Shown here in pieces: positions 25,908 to 34,242 of a DNA stretch of 64,000 nucleotides. This DNA comes from Limnohabitans sp. 2KL-1 (GTDB taxonomy: Bacteria; Pseudomonadota; Gammaproteobacteria; Burkholderiales; Burkholderiaceae_C). Under the pieces are notes generated by a model, which made no database searches, was not told the DNA's origin, and saw nothing but the letters and a program-made list of their open reading frames with translations. The position numbers were made by a program, and so were the translations under genes. Every line of letters starts with the position of its first letter. Position 1 is the stretch's first letter. Location: positions 434,001-498,000 of the forward strand of contig NZ_NESL01000001.1 in the NCBI RefSeq assembly GCF_003063435.1. Reading direction: 5' to 3'.

Positions 25908-26462
25908 ATGCCCCTGCCAAAAGCTAATTTTCGCCATGTCGGAGTTCCTGCTTTCGACCCCGACGCACTGAGTGCTTTTTACACCAGATGGTTTGCCATG
26001 GTGGTTTCCGATACCGGCTCCGGAAAGGCCGATAACGCACGTGTCGTCTTCATGACTGGAGACCCGCTCGAACACCACCAGATTGCATTCGCCAACCTGC
26101 GTAAACCAGGCTCGCCAGGCATGCAACAGATCTCCTTCGTCTACGAGAGTCTGGTAGAACTGAAAAAGTTGGCCCTCGATTTCGCCACGGCAGGCGTTCC
26201 GATCCTGCAGCAGAAGGATCACGGCAATACGTGGAGCGTGTATGCGGGGGACCCTGAGGGCAACCGTATCGAGTGCTATACGCCGACGCCTTGGTATGTA
26301 CCGCAGCCAACTTGGTGGCCACTGGACCTTCTGACTGAATCGGTTGAACAGATCGAGCAGCGCACGGCAGAGATGGCCAAAGGCACGCCTGGGTTTATGA
26401 CGCGCAAAGAATGGATGGTGCAGATCCAGGCCCGCATCGACGCTGCGCGCCAATCGCATTGA
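25908..26462 (+). CDS. Small VOC-family (extradiol dioxygenase-like) protein 1
   Basis: A 184-residue single-unit VOC protein. Candidate metal ligands are H10 (NFRHVGVPAFD), H56 or H57 (PLEHHQIAF) and E122 (PEGNRIECYTPTPWY), the 2-His-1-carboxylate set. HGNTWSVYAGDPEGN is typical of ring-cleavage members. Its size resembles the one-domain type I extradiol dioxygenases of about 190 residues. It is paralogous with the protein at 27340. Ring cleavage of a catechol is plausible; isomerase or lyase activity is possible. Confidence 0.75.
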   Translation: MPLPKANFRHVGVPAFDPDALSAFYTRWFAMVVSDTGSGKADNARVVFMTGDPLEHHQIAFANLRKPGSPGMQQISFVYESLVELKKLALDFATAGVPILQQKDHGNTWSVYAGDPEGNRIECYTPTPWYVPQPTWWPLDLLTESVEQIEQRTAEMAKGTPGFMTRKEWMVQIQARIDAARQSH

Positions 26463-26478
26463 GGCGCAGGACCCACTC

Positions 26479-27321
26479 ATGACTTTAACGCGTGATAACA
26501 CCAGCCGCTTCGTGCAGGCTGGCGGTGTGCGGATTCATTACCACGAGGCCGGCAGCGGGCCCGTACTCCTGTGCATCCATGGTGGTGCACCGGGCGCATT
26601 CGGCTGGGGCAACTTTGGCCGAAACCTGGAAGCGCTGTCCAAGCATTTCCGCACCTTGATCGTGGACTTGCCCGGGTACGGACTGTCCGACAAACCTGAC
26701 ATTCAAGGGCCACGCACGTCTTTTTATGCACAGACATTCCGAGACATGCTGCAGGCACTCGACATCCGTCGCGCGCATGTGATGGGCATGGCAACCGGCG
26801 GATCGGTCGCGCTGAAGATGGCGATCGAGTCGCCAGACCTGATTGAGCGTCTAGTGGTCATCAACTCACCCGGCGGCCTCTCACTTTTTCAGCCAGCCCC
26901 GCCGAAGCCGGGCTCGCATGATTACTACGGCGGCGAGGGACCCAGCCTCGCGCGCATGCGGGCGAATGTGGAGCGTTTGGTCTATGACCCCTCAATCATC
27001 ACGGAAGACGTGGTGCAGGAGCGCTACGAGGCCAGCATCCATCCCGACTTCATAAGCAAGGCACCTGAAGGCCGCGGCGGAACACCGGGTCAGACGCTGG
27101 AGCCGCTGTGGCAAGACCTGCACCGTGTGCAAGCCCAGACGCTGATCATCTGGGGCCGCAACAACCAGACTCTGAACTACGACAATGCGCTGTTCATGCT
27201 CAACCGCATCCCGAACGCGCGCGTGCACATTCATGGCAAGTGCGGACTGTGGGTACCCTTTGAAAAAGCCGATGAGTTCAATGTGAACGTCATCGGATTC
27301 CTTACCGTCAATCTTGTCTGA
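26479..27321 (+). CDS. MhpC/BphD-like alpha/beta hydrolase lacking the catalytic triad
   Basis: A 280-residue protein with the fold landmarks of meta-cleavage-product hydrolases (CIHGGAPGAFGWGNF; DLPGYGLSDKP; FEKADEFNVNVIGFL). All three catalytic positions are changed. The nucleophile elbow GMATGG has Ala105 where Ser is expected, WGRNNQT has Asn229 for Asp, and KCGLWVPF has Leu257 for His. The frame is intact and codons look normal, so this is not simple decay. It may be a non-hydrolytic protein, a binding partner or an enzyme using another mechanism. It sits between two VOC genes. Confidence 0.82.
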   Translation: MTLTRDNTSRFVQAGGVRIHYHEAGSGPVLLCIHGGAPGAFGWGNFGRNLEALSKHFRTLIVDLPGYGLSDKPDIQGPRTSFYAQTFRDMLQALDIRRAHVMGMATGGSVALKMAIESPDLIERLVVINSPGGLSLFQPAPPKPGSHDYYGGEGPSLARMRANVERLVYDPSIITEDVVQERYEASIHPDFISKAPEGRGGTPGQTLEPLWQDLHRVQAQTLIIWGRNNQTLNYDNALFMLNRIPNARVHIHGKCGLWVPFEKADEFNVNVIGFLTVNLV

Positions 27322-27339
27322 TCCGCAGGAGAAACCACC

Positions 27340-27876
27340 ATGAGCACACCTCTGAAAGCAACGTTCAAGCACGTCGGTCTGTACGTATGGGATCTCGATG
27401 TCATGGCTGACTTCTATCAACGCTGGTTTGGCCTCATCGTGACCGACGGAGGAATGGGAGGTGCGGGCAAAGGGATCTTCCTGAGCGCTGACCCCACGGA
27501 GCATCACCAGTTGGTGTTCGTGGTGGGGCGCGAACCGGGCAGTAAACCAACAATCAACCAACTTTCATTTCTCGTCGCAGATCTCGCCACAGTGCAGGCC
27601 TACTACCGAAAAGCGGTGGACGAAGGCGTGAAGATCACCATGACCAAAAGTCATGGTAACGCTCTGAGCGTCTATGTGCTGGATCCGGAAGGTAATCAAA
27701 TCGAGATTTACTGTCACACGCCCTGGTACATCAAGCAACCTGCGGGCAAACCGATGAACTTGGATCTTTCCGAGGCAGATATCTTGGCGCAAGTCGAACA
27801 TGAAGTGCGCAGTGACCCAAGCTTCATGCTGCGAGATCAATGGATAGAGCAAGCCTCGGCGCGAATGACGCGTTGA
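27340..27876 (+). CDS. Small VOC-family (extradiol dioxygenase-like) protein 2
   Basis: A 178-residue paralogue of the protein at 25908, with the same ligand positions: H11 (TFKHVGLYVWD), H55 or H56 (PTEHHQLVF), E122 (PEGNQIEIYCHTPWY). HGNALSVYVLDPEGN is also shared. The two copies flank the triad-less hydrolase, so a duplication followed by divergence is likely. They could be two dioxygenases of different specificity, or subunits of a heteromer. Confidence 0.75.
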   Translation: MSTPLKATFKHVGLYVWDLDVMADFYQRWFGLIVTDGGMGGAGKGIFLSADPTEHHQLVFVVGREPGSKPTINQLSFLVADLATVQAYYRKAVDEGVKITMTKSHGNALSVYVLDPEGNQIEIYCHTPWYIKQPAGKPMNLDLSEADILAQVEHEVRSDPSFMLRDQWIEQASARMTR

Positions 27877-27908
27877 AAGTATGACCATCAACTGTTGAGA
27901 AAATACAC

Positions 27909-28889
27909 ATGCAAAGACGACACATCATTCGCGCCCTCCTTGCTGGGGCTATCGCCAGCGGTTCCCTGGTCGCGCACGCCCAGGACGGCACCCCCATCAA
28001 GATTCTTTGCGGCTTCCCGCCCGGGGGCTTGACCGACATCGTCGCCCGATTGTTCGCGGACAAACTGAGGGTAGAGTTGAGTCGGCCCGTCATCGTGGAA
28101 AACAAGGCGGGTGCGGGCGGGCGCCTGGCCGCACAAGCGCTGAAGGCTGCAGCGCCGGACGGCAACACCTACATGATCGCCCCCAACTCCATGCCGGTGT
28201 TCCAGGAGATTCTGTATCCGCGCAAGGTGCTCGACTACGACATGCTCACCGACTGGACGCCGGTCGCGACGCTGACAACCTACCCCTTTGGCATGGTCAT
28301 CCAGCGCAGTTTGGGCTTGAAGAACGCTAAGGAGTTCGTTGCCTGGGCCAAGACCAACCCGAAGCAGGCGTCCTACGGAATGGGCGGCGCTGGTGGACAG
28401 GCGCATTTCGCAGGAACGCAGTTCGCGATTGCTGCGGGTATCGATTTTCTTGCGATTCCTTACAAAGGTAATGGCCCTGTCAGCACAGACCTAATGGGGG
28501 GGCAGCTGCCTGCGGCGGTGTTACCGGCTGCCGATCTGATGCAGCACCGAAACAACCCGAAGCTGCAGATTCTCGGTGTATTCGAAAACGAACGGTCTCC
28601 GCTGGTGCCGGATATGCCGACGTTTTTGGAACAAGGCGTCAAATTCGATGTAGGACGAGCTTGGATGGGGATGTGGGCACCATCGAAAACGCCAAAGGCC
28701 GAGATCACGCGGGTGGAGCAGGCGCTGCGCAAGGTGTTGCAGGATCCTGCCTTCAAGGATCAGTTGGTTAACCGCTTCACGATGTACCCCATGTTCACGG
28801 GTTCGGCAGACATGGATAACCTGCAACGCGCCGAAATCGCGCTGTGGCGTCCGATCATCAAGGCATCGGGCTTCACACCCGATCAATGA
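27909..28889 (+). CDS. Bug/TctC-family periplasmic solute-binding protein 2
   Basis: A 326-residue precursor with a signal peptide (MQRRHIIRALLAGAIASGSL, cleavage near AHA-Q). It shows the Bug signature IKILCGFPPGGLTDIVARLF, IVENKAGAGGRLAAQALKAAAPDGNTYMI and IPYKGNGPVSTDLMGGQLPA. It differs clearly from the Bug at 24918 and probably recognises another carboxylate. The MmgE/PrpD gene overlaps or directly follows its stop codon. Confidence 0.92.
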   Translation: MQRRHIIRALLAGAIASGSLVAHAQDGTPIKILCGFPPGGLTDIVARLFADKLRVELSRPVIVENKAGAGGRLAAQALKAAAPDGNTYMIAPNSMPVFQEILYPRKVLDYDMLTDWTPVATLTTYPFGMVIQRSLGLKNAKEFVAWAKTNPKQASYGMGGAGGQAHFAGTQFAIAAGIDFLAIPYKGNGPVSTDLMGGQLPAAVLPAADLMQHRNNPKLQILGVFENERSPLVPDMPTFLEQGVKFDVGRAWMGMWAPSKTPKAEITRVEQALRKVLQDPAFKDQLVNRFTMYPMFTGSADMDNLQRAEIALWRPIIKASGFTPDQ

Positions 28890-28903
28890 AAGAATTTGCG
28901 TCC

Positions 28904-30310
28904 ATGACAAAACCGCTTCGGCACATTGACCGTATCGTTCATCACGCTCTGCACACCCGATTCGAGGATTTCCCACAGGAGGTAGTTGAGGCAGCGCGTC
29001 TTCGACTGATCGACACGCTCAGCTGCGTGCTCGGAGGGGCAGAAGGTGGTGGCAACCAAGCGATGCTGGGTTTGGTCCGAAGCTGGGGCGGTGCGCCCCA
29101 GGCCACCATCCTTACCCATGGCGATCGGGTTCCACTTCAGCACGCAGCGATGATGAACGCCCTGATGGGGCGCTCCTTCGACTTCGAGGTCTGTGGTCCA
29201 GATCCAGAGGGCGTCAATGTGGGGAGGATGGTCGGTCACGTGTGCAGCACCACCGAACCGACAGCTGTTGCGGTGGCCGAGTTCACTGGGGCCTCTGGCA
29301 AGGACCTGCTGTCCGCAGTCATAGTGGGGGGCGACATCGGGGCGCGAATTGCAGTCGCTGACGTTTTTGACTTCGACAAGAATTTCGAAGTTTGCGGAAC
29401 TGCCAACGCCATGGGGGCAGCCGCCCTAGTCGGTCGACTGCTTGGCGCAAGCCATACGCAACTGGTCGATGCCTACGGTATCCTGCTGAACCTTATGGGC
29501 GGCTCATACCAGTCGCTGTGGGACGGCGTGGACACCTTCAAGCTGCCCGGCGCGATGGCCGCGTCGAACGCGGTGCTCGCCGTGCAAATGGCGATGGCTG
29601 GCTTTCGTGGTGTCAAGGACCCACTGAACAGCCCGCTGGGCTACTTCGCCATGTACGGGAACCAGTCCGATGCCGATCGTGCACTCAATGGCCTGGGCGA
29701 AGTGTTTTACGCCAAGGGGATGCACAAACTGCACCCCTCCTGCTATGGCAACCACAATCCGATCGAGTGTGCCCTCGAGATCGTGCAGTCCACAACCTTC
29801 GAGCCAGACGAAATCGACACGGTTGAACTGGACGTGCCTCCCAACCGGGTTAAGCACTTCCTCAACCAACCGATGACTGCGCAAGATGCGCAGCCCCGAT
29901 CGCTGTTCAGCATTCCCTATTCGATCGCTAACGTACTTGTTCGAAAGCAGGTCAGGATTGAAGACTACACCGCGCCACAAATCTATGACGAGCGTGTCAT
30001 GGCACTCAGTCAGAAGGTGAGACTCGTGCCTCGCCTGCCTGTGGGCAACAACCAGGCCAGCCGCCTCACGGTCACCCTGAGGGATGGCTGCGTTCTTTCA
30101 CGTTACCGCGATGCACCGCGCGGCTGGCTCGTAAACCCCGTGACTCCGGCAGATGTGCGTGAGAAGTTCTGGCGCAACGTGGCATTCGCCGGTGTCATAC
30201 CTGATACCGCAGCGCAGAGCGCCCTGCAGATGCTGGACGAACTGGAGGTCGTTGAGAATGTTTCGACCATTGTGAATCTACTCGTTCAGCCCTCGCGCCT
30301 TGGCTTGTGA
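28904..30310 (+). CDS. MmgE/PrpD-family protein
   Basis: A 468-residue protein from 28904, which has GAAAGAA at good spacing; an ATG at 28886 overlapping the Bug stop would add six residues. Family landmarks are ARLRLIDTLSCVLGG, ALMGRSFDFEV, and KLHPSCYGNHNPIECALEI, which matches the KxYPxCxxxH(x)xxxA region of 2-methylcitrate dehydratase. PrpD-like proteins dehydrate or isomerise tricarboxylates and related acids. Here it may act on a ring-cleavage-derived dicarboxylate. It is the last gene of the 24-30 kb run. Confidence 0.82.
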   Translation: MTKPLRHIDRIVHHALHTRFEDFPQEVVEAARLRLIDTLSCVLGGAEGGGNQAMLGLVRSWGGAPQATILTHGDRVPLQHAAMMNALMGRSFDFEVCGPDPEGVNVGRMVGHVCSTTEPTAVAVAEFTGASGKDLLSAVIVGGDIGARIAVADVFDFDKNFEVCGTANAMGAAALVGRLLGASHTQLVDAYGILLNLMGGSYQSLWDGVDTFKLPGAMAASNAVLAVQMAMAGFRGVKDPLNSPLGYFAMYGNQSDADRALNGLGEVFYAKGMHKLHPSCYGNHNPIECALEIVQSTTFEPDEIDTVELDVPPNRVKHFLNQPMTAQDAQPRSLFSIPYSIANVLVRKQVRIEDYTAPQIYDERVMALSQKVRLVPRLPVGNNQASRLTVTLRDGCVLSRYRDAPRGWLVNPVTPADVREKFWRNVAFAGVIPDTAAQSALQMLDELEVVENVSTIVNLLVQPSRLGL

Positions 30311-30344
30311 CAGTCGGGGCAACCGTCAATAGCACCGCTGCGCG

Positions 30345-30500
30345 ATGCTGGAATTAGAGGGCAAGAGCTACAGCCTCATGGAGGCCGCGACACGCTTTGT
30401 CATCAATCCGGCTGCGCTGCCTGGGGGAATTTGGGGCGTCAGAGCGCCAACAATGAAATTCGACAACGGCTTCACTGTAATGGTTTGCCCTGAGTGCTGA
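30345..30500 (+). CDS. Possible 51-residue orphan or gene remnant
   Basis: An ATG-to-TGA frame of 51 codons lies in the spacer before hpaR. It has two clusters that look protein-like (AATRFVINPAALPGGIWGVR and FDNGFTVMVCPEC). I do not recognise the family, and the abrupt start suggests the tail of a larger lost gene rather than an active one. No ribosome-binding site is evident. Confidence 0.25.
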   Translation: MLELEGKSYSLMEAATRFVINPAALPGGIWGVRAPTMKFDNGFTVMVCPEC

Positions 30501-30513
30501 AGGCGGCTCATTC

Positions 30514-30529
30514 ATTTAACATGTTAAAT
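30514..30529. promoter_or_regulatory. Perfect 16-bp palindrome at the hpaR start
   Basis: ATTTAACATGTTAAAT is perfectly symmetrical and ends two bases before the hpaR start codon at 30532. MarR-family repressors bind such 16-18 bp palindromes, so it is the likely HpaR operator controlling the hpa operon. There is no Shine-Dalgarno sequence between it and the start, so the transcript may be leaderless. Confidence 0.6.
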
Positions 30530-30531
30530 AA

Positions 30532-31023
30532 ATGAGCACATCCACCCCTTTCGTCCACCGCAACTTGCCGCGATTGCTGCTGCAGGCGCGCGAAGCCGTC
30601 ATGGCCCACACGCGCCCGAGCTTGCGTCAGCATGGCCTGTCTGACCAGCAGTGGCGCGTGCTGCGGGTGCTGGGCGAACATGCCGGTGACCCCGCAGGCA
30701 CAGAAACTGGCCGAGTCGCCCGCGAGGCCTACCTGCTAGGGCCCAGTCTGACCGGCGTGCTCACCCGCATGGAGCGCGATGGCCTGATTGAACGCTCGCG
30801 CTGCCCGCAAGACGCCCGCCGCACCGTGGTGCGCGCCACGGCGCTGGGTCTGAGCAAAGTGCAGTCCTTGTCGCAAACGATCGAGGCGCACTACAGCTGG
30901 ATGGAGCAGCAGCTCGGCAAGGCCAAGCTGGGGCAGCTGTACGCGCTGCTCGACGAGGTGATCGCGCTCGAAACCCCTGACACAGAAACGCCAGAAGAGC
31001 TGGCCGAGGAAGAAGAACGATGA
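30532..31023 (+). CDS. hpaR: MarR-family repressor of homoprotocatechuate degradation
   Basis: A 163-residue winged-helix protein. LPRLLLQAREAVMAHTRPSL and GLSDQQWRVLRVLGEH match HpaR, followed by LLGPSLTGVLTRMERDGLIERS and the wing PQDARRTVVRATALG. HpaR represses the meta-cleavage operon until 4-hydroxyphenylacetate or homoprotocatechuate binds. It is the first gene of the operon and overlaps hpaG1 by ATGA. The tail is acidic (EELAEEEER). Confidence 0.88.
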   Translation: MSTSTPFVHRNLPRLLLQAREAVMAHTRPSLRQHGLSDQQWRVLRVLGEHAGDPAGTETGRVAREAYLLGPSLTGVLTRMERDGLIERSRCPQDARRTVVRATALGLSKVQSLSQTIEAHYSWMEQQLGKAKLGQLYALLDEVIALETPDTETPEELAEEEER

Positions 31024-31664
31024 ACCCGTGGACATCCATATGGCAACCGACGGGCGCGGTGTACGGCACCTTGCTCAATTTCCGCCGCGAGTGGGATCTC
31101 TGGTCCCCGCGCATGACGCAAGACCCGCACAAAGCTGCGCCCCAAGCGCCCGTGCTCTACGTCAAGACGGCCAACACCTTCAGCCCGGCTCGGCAAGACC
31201 TGGTGTTGCAAGACGGCGTGAGCGAAGTCGACATTGGCGCGACACTGGGCTTGGTGATCGGTGAAGACGGACATGTGGCAGGCGCTGCGCTGCTCTGCGA
31301 CTGGGCGGTGCCGCATGCGAGTTATTACCGCCCGCCGGTCAAGTTCCGCTGCCGCGATGGTTTTCTGGCTTTGCCTGAACAGGTCACGCCTGGCCAAGTG
31401 TCTGACTGGGCCGCGCTGCAGATCGCGGTGCGCCGCAATGGTGAACTGGTGCAGACCGTTGACCTGCGCGAGCTGATGCGCGCCATGCCTGAGCTGCTGG
31501 CCGATGTGGGCGAATTCATGACACTGCAGCCCGGGGATGTGCTGATGGTCGGCACCGACTGCCTGGCCGATGGCACGCGTCCCCGTGCCCAAGCAGGTGA
31601 CCGGGTGGAGATTTCTGCGACGGGCTTTGATTCTGTTGTCACCACTGTTGGAGGTGCCGCATGA
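31020..31664 (+). CDS. hpaG1: HpaG1: decarboxylase/isomerase N-terminal-type subunit (FAH family)
   Basis: A 214-residue protein of the fumarylacetoacetase fold. It matches the first half of the fused E. coli HpaG: GAVYGTLLNFRREWD, LYVKTANTFSPA, DIGATLGLVIG, and GDVLMVGTDCLADGTRP. With HpaG2 it converts 5-oxo-pent-3-ene-1,2,5-tricarboxylate to 2-oxo-hept-3-ene-1,7-dioate. It is encoded separately from HpaG2 rather than as a fusion, and overlaps both neighbours by ATGA. Confidence 0.85.
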   Translation: MNPWTSIWQPTGAVYGTLLNFRREWDLWSPRMTQDPHKAAPQAPVLYVKTANTFSPARQDLVLQDGVSEVDIGATLGLVIGEDGHVAGAALLCDWAVPHASYYRPPVKFRCRDGFLALPEQVTPGQVSDWAALQIAVRRNGELVQTVDLRELMRAMPELLADVGEFMTLQPGDVLMVGTDCLADGTRPRAQAGDRVEISATGFDSVVTTVGGAA

Positions 31665-32431
31665 AGCACGCACGCATCGCCTGGTCAGGCGCCATCCAGC
31701 AAGCCGTTGAATCAGATGGCAAGTTGCTCATCACACAGGGCCCGCACAAGGGTCGCCGCGTGGCCTTTGACGAGGTGGTCTGGCTGCCACCGCTGGCACC
31801 CGTGCCGCAAGCGCGCACCGTGATCGCGCTCGGCCTGAACTACGCCGACCACGCCAAGGAATTGGCCTTCAAAGCGCCCGAAGAGCCGCTGGCTTTCATG
31901 AAGGGCGAAGCTTCGCTGATCGGGCACAAGGCCTTCACGAAGCGCCCCGCTGACGTGAAGTACATGCACTACGAGTGCGAGCTGGCCGTGGTGGTGGGCC
32001 GCACCGCACGGCACGTGAAAAAAGCCGATGCGTATGACTACATCGCTGGCTACACCGTGGCCAACGATTACGCCATTCGGGACTACCTCGAAAACTGGTA
32101 CCGCCCCAACCTGCGCGTGAAAAACCGCGACACCTGTACGCCGATTGGCCCCTGGCTGGTCGATGCGGCCGATGTGCCGAACCCCATGGCGCTGAAATTG
32201 CAGACCACCGTCAACGGCAAGGTCACGCAAAGCGGCAGCACCGCCGATATGATTTTTGATGTGCCCACGCTGATCGAATACTTCAGCAGCTTCATGACCC
32301 TGAACCCCGGCGACCTGATCCTGACCGGCACGCCGGACGGCATCGTCGACTGCCAACCCGGCGACGTGATCGTCACCGAGATCGAAGGCATCGGCGCATT
32401 GACCAACACCATCGTGAAAGCCAACCCATGA
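31661..32431 (+). CDS. hpaG2: HpaG2: decarboxylase/isomerase C-terminal-type subunit (FAH family)
   Basis: A 256-residue FAH-fold protein. It carries VIALGLNYADHAKELAFKAP, the metal-ligand motif HYECELAVVVG, TVANDYAIRDYLENWYRPN and DLILTGTPDGI. This is the complete metal-binding E-x-E/D set of active FAH enzymes. It decarboxylates and isomerises the ring-cleavage product together with HpaG1. Coupled by ATGA overlaps to hpaG1 and hpaE. Confidence 0.9.
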   Translation: MKHARIAWSGAIQQAVESDGKLLITQGPHKGRRVAFDEVVWLPPLAPVPQARTVIALGLNYADHAKELAFKAPEEPLAFMKGEASLIGHKAFTKRPADVKYMHYECELAVVVGRTARHVKKADAYDYIAGYTVANDYAIRDYLENWYRPNLRVKNRDTCTPIGPWLVDAADVPNPMALKLQTTVNGKVTQSGSTADMIFDVPTLIEYFSSFMTLNPGDLILTGTPDGIVDCQPGDVIVTEIEGIGALTNTIVKANP

Positions 32432-33897
32432 AAATCGACCACCTTATCAACGGCAAAAGCGTCGCCAGCAGCGACTACTTTGAAACCATCAACCCCGCCA
32501 CGCAAGAAGTGCTGGCCGAAGTCGCCTCGGGCGGCGAAGCGGAAGTCAATGCCGCTGTCGCCGCTGCCAAAGCCGCCTTCCCCAAATGGGCCGGCACGCC
32601 CGCCACCGAGCGCGCCAAGATCATGCGCAAGCTGGGCGACCTGATCACGAAACATGTGCCTGAAATCTCGGAGACCGAGACCCGCGATTGCGGCCAGACC
32701 ATCAACCAGACCGGCAAGCAGCTGGTGCCGCGTGCGGCCGACAACTTCCACTACTTTGCCGAGATGTGCACCCGCGTGGACGGCCATACCTATCCCACGC
32801 CCACGCACCTGAACTACACGCTGTTCCATCCGGTGGGCGTGTGCGCGCTCATCAGCCCGTGGAACGTGCCCTTCATGACCGCCACCTGGAAGGTCGCGCC
32901 GTGCTTGGCTTTTGGCAACACCGCTGTGCTCAAGATGAGCGAGCTGTCACCCCTGACCGCTGCCCGTTTGGGCGAGCTGGCGCTGGAAGCCGGGGTGCCC
33001 CCGGGCGTGCTCAACCTGGTGCACGGCTACGGCAAAGAAGCGGGCGAGCCGCTGGTCTCGCACCGCGATGTGCGCGCCATCAGCTTCACCGGCTCCACCG
33101 TGACGGGCAACCGCATCGTGCAAAGCGCGGGCCTCAAGAAGTTCAGCATGGAGCTCGGCGGCAAGAGCCCTTTCGTGATTTTTGAAGACGCTGATTTGGA
33201 TCGTGCGCTGGATGCCGCCATCTTCATGATCTTCAGCAACAACGGCGAGCGCTGCACCGCGGGCAGCCGTATCTTGGTGCAGCAAAGCATCTACGCCGAC
33301 TTTGCCGCCAGGTTTGCCGAGCGCGCCAAACGCATCACCGTTGGCGATCCGCTCGACGAGAAAACCATCGTTGGCCCGATGATCAGCAAAGCGCATCTGG
33401 CCAAGGTGCTCAGCTACATTGAGCTGGGCCCCAAGGAAGGTGCGACGCTGTTGTGCGGTGGGGTAGACCGCCCTGCGTATGCGCCCGAGCTGTCGGGTGC
33501 ATTGCAAAAAGGCAACTTCGTCTGGCCCACCGTGTTTGCGGACGTGGACAACCGCATGCGCATCGCGCAGGAAGAAATTTTTGGCCCCGTGGCCTGCCTG
33601 ATCCCGTTCAAGGACGAGCAGGATGCGATTGAAAAAGCCAATGACATCGAATACGGTTTGAGCAGCTACGTGTGGACCGAGAACATTGGCAAGGCCCACC
33701 GCGTGGCCGCCGCGGTCGAGGCGGGCATGTGCTTTGTGAACAGCCAGAACGTGCGCGACCTGCGTCAGCCCTTTGGCGGCACCAAGGCCAGCGGCACCGG
33801 CCGCGAGGGCGGCACCTGGAGCTACGAAGTGTTTTGTGAGCCCAAAAATGTGGCGGTCAGTCTGGGCGGTCACCACATTCCGCATTGGGGTGTATGA
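32428..33897 (+). CDS. hpaE: 5-carboxymethyl-2-hydroxymuconate semialdehyde dehydrogenase
   Basis: A 489-residue aldehyde dehydrogenase with the full motif set: SPWNVPFMTATWKVAP, ISFTGSTVTGNRI, catalytic glutamate in MELGGKSPF, catalytic cysteine in NNGERCTAGSRI, and EEIFGPVACLIPF. The operon position identifies it as HpaE, which oxidises the semialdehyde formed by HpaD using NAD. ATGA-coupled to hpaG2. The stop codon is embedded in the first TGTCATAC-type repeat of the toxin-antitoxin operator. Confidence 0.92.
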   Translation: MKIDHLINGKSVASSDYFETINPATQEVLAEVASGGEAEVNAAVAAAKAAFPKWAGTPATERAKIMRKLGDLITKHVPEISETETRDCGQTINQTGKQLVPRAADNFHYFAEMCTRVDGHTYPTPTHLNYTLFHPVGVCALISPWNVPFMTATWKVAPCLAFGNTAVLKMSELSPLTAARLGELALEAGVPPGVLNLVHGYGKEAGEPLVSHRDVRAISFTGSTVTGNRIVQSAGLKKFSMELGGKSPFVIFEDADLDRALDAAIFMIFSNNGERCTAGSRILVQQSIYADFAARFAERAKRITVGDPLDEKTIVGPMISKAHLAKVLSYIELGPKEGATLLCGGVDRPAYAPELSGALQKGNFVWPTVFADVDNRMRIAQEEIFGPVACLIPFKDEQDAIEKANDIEYGLSSYVWTENIGKAHRVAAAVEAGMCFVNSQNVRDLRQPFGGTKASGTGREGGTWSYEVFCEPKNVAVSLGGHHIPHWGV

Positions 33898-33955
33898 CAA
33901 AACCTTGCCGTCTGTCATACTTGATGTCATACATTCATTTTGAATGCGTATGACA
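33892..33955. promoter_or_regulatory. Four-copy TGTCATAC operator of the toxin-antitoxin pair
   Basis: GTATGACA lies at 33892-33899 and again at 33948-33955; its complement TGTCATAC lies at 33913-33920 and 33925-33932. The inner two are direct repeats 12 bases apart. The third and fourth are arms of a longer near-palindrome around CATTCA-TTT-TGAATG. Ribbon-helix-helix antitoxins bind such short repeated boxes cooperatively. Confidence 0.65.
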
Positions 33956-33966
33956 AGGAGTGAGCC

Positions 33967-34242
33967 ATGTTGTCTGTCCGCCTGCCCGAAGCCGTTGAAC
34001 GCGAATTGACTCAGTACTGCGCCGCACGCAAACTGAGCAAATCGCACGTTGTACAAGAAGCCCTTGCTGAGTATTTGGTGGCGGCCAAAGCGCCATCCAG
34101 CCAGGGTGCGGCGCCCGATCCCGACTTGTCTTTTCTCGCGCCGGACGATCCGATTCGGCAGTTCATTGGCATTGCCAAAGACGGCCCGAGCACCGACGAG
34201 TGGTTGGCCATCACGCGTGGCGAGGATTGGAACAAACCATGA
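33967..34242 (+). CDS. Ribbon-helix-helix antitoxin
   Basis: A 91-residue protein. The N-terminal ribbon-helix-helix (MLSVRLPEAVERELTQYCAA, KLSKSHVVQEALAEYL) binds DNA. The C-terminal half (DPDLSFLAPDDPIRQFIGIA, DEWLAITRGEDW) is the disordered toxin-wrapping part. AAGGAG lies six bases before the start. It overlaps the PIN toxin by ATGA. It should neutralise the toxin and autorepress through the upstream TGTCATAC boxes. Confidence 0.85.
   Translation: MLSVRLPEAVERELTQYCAARKLSKSHVVQEALAEYLVAAKAPSSQGAAPDPDLSFLAPDDPIRQFIGIAKDGPSTDEWLAITRGEDWNKP

Noticed and set aside
26479-27321. Idea that the triad-less hydrolase is a decaying pseudogene
   Set aside because: The frame is open over full length, with normal spacing to both neighbours and conserved fold motifs; all three changes are clean substitutions.
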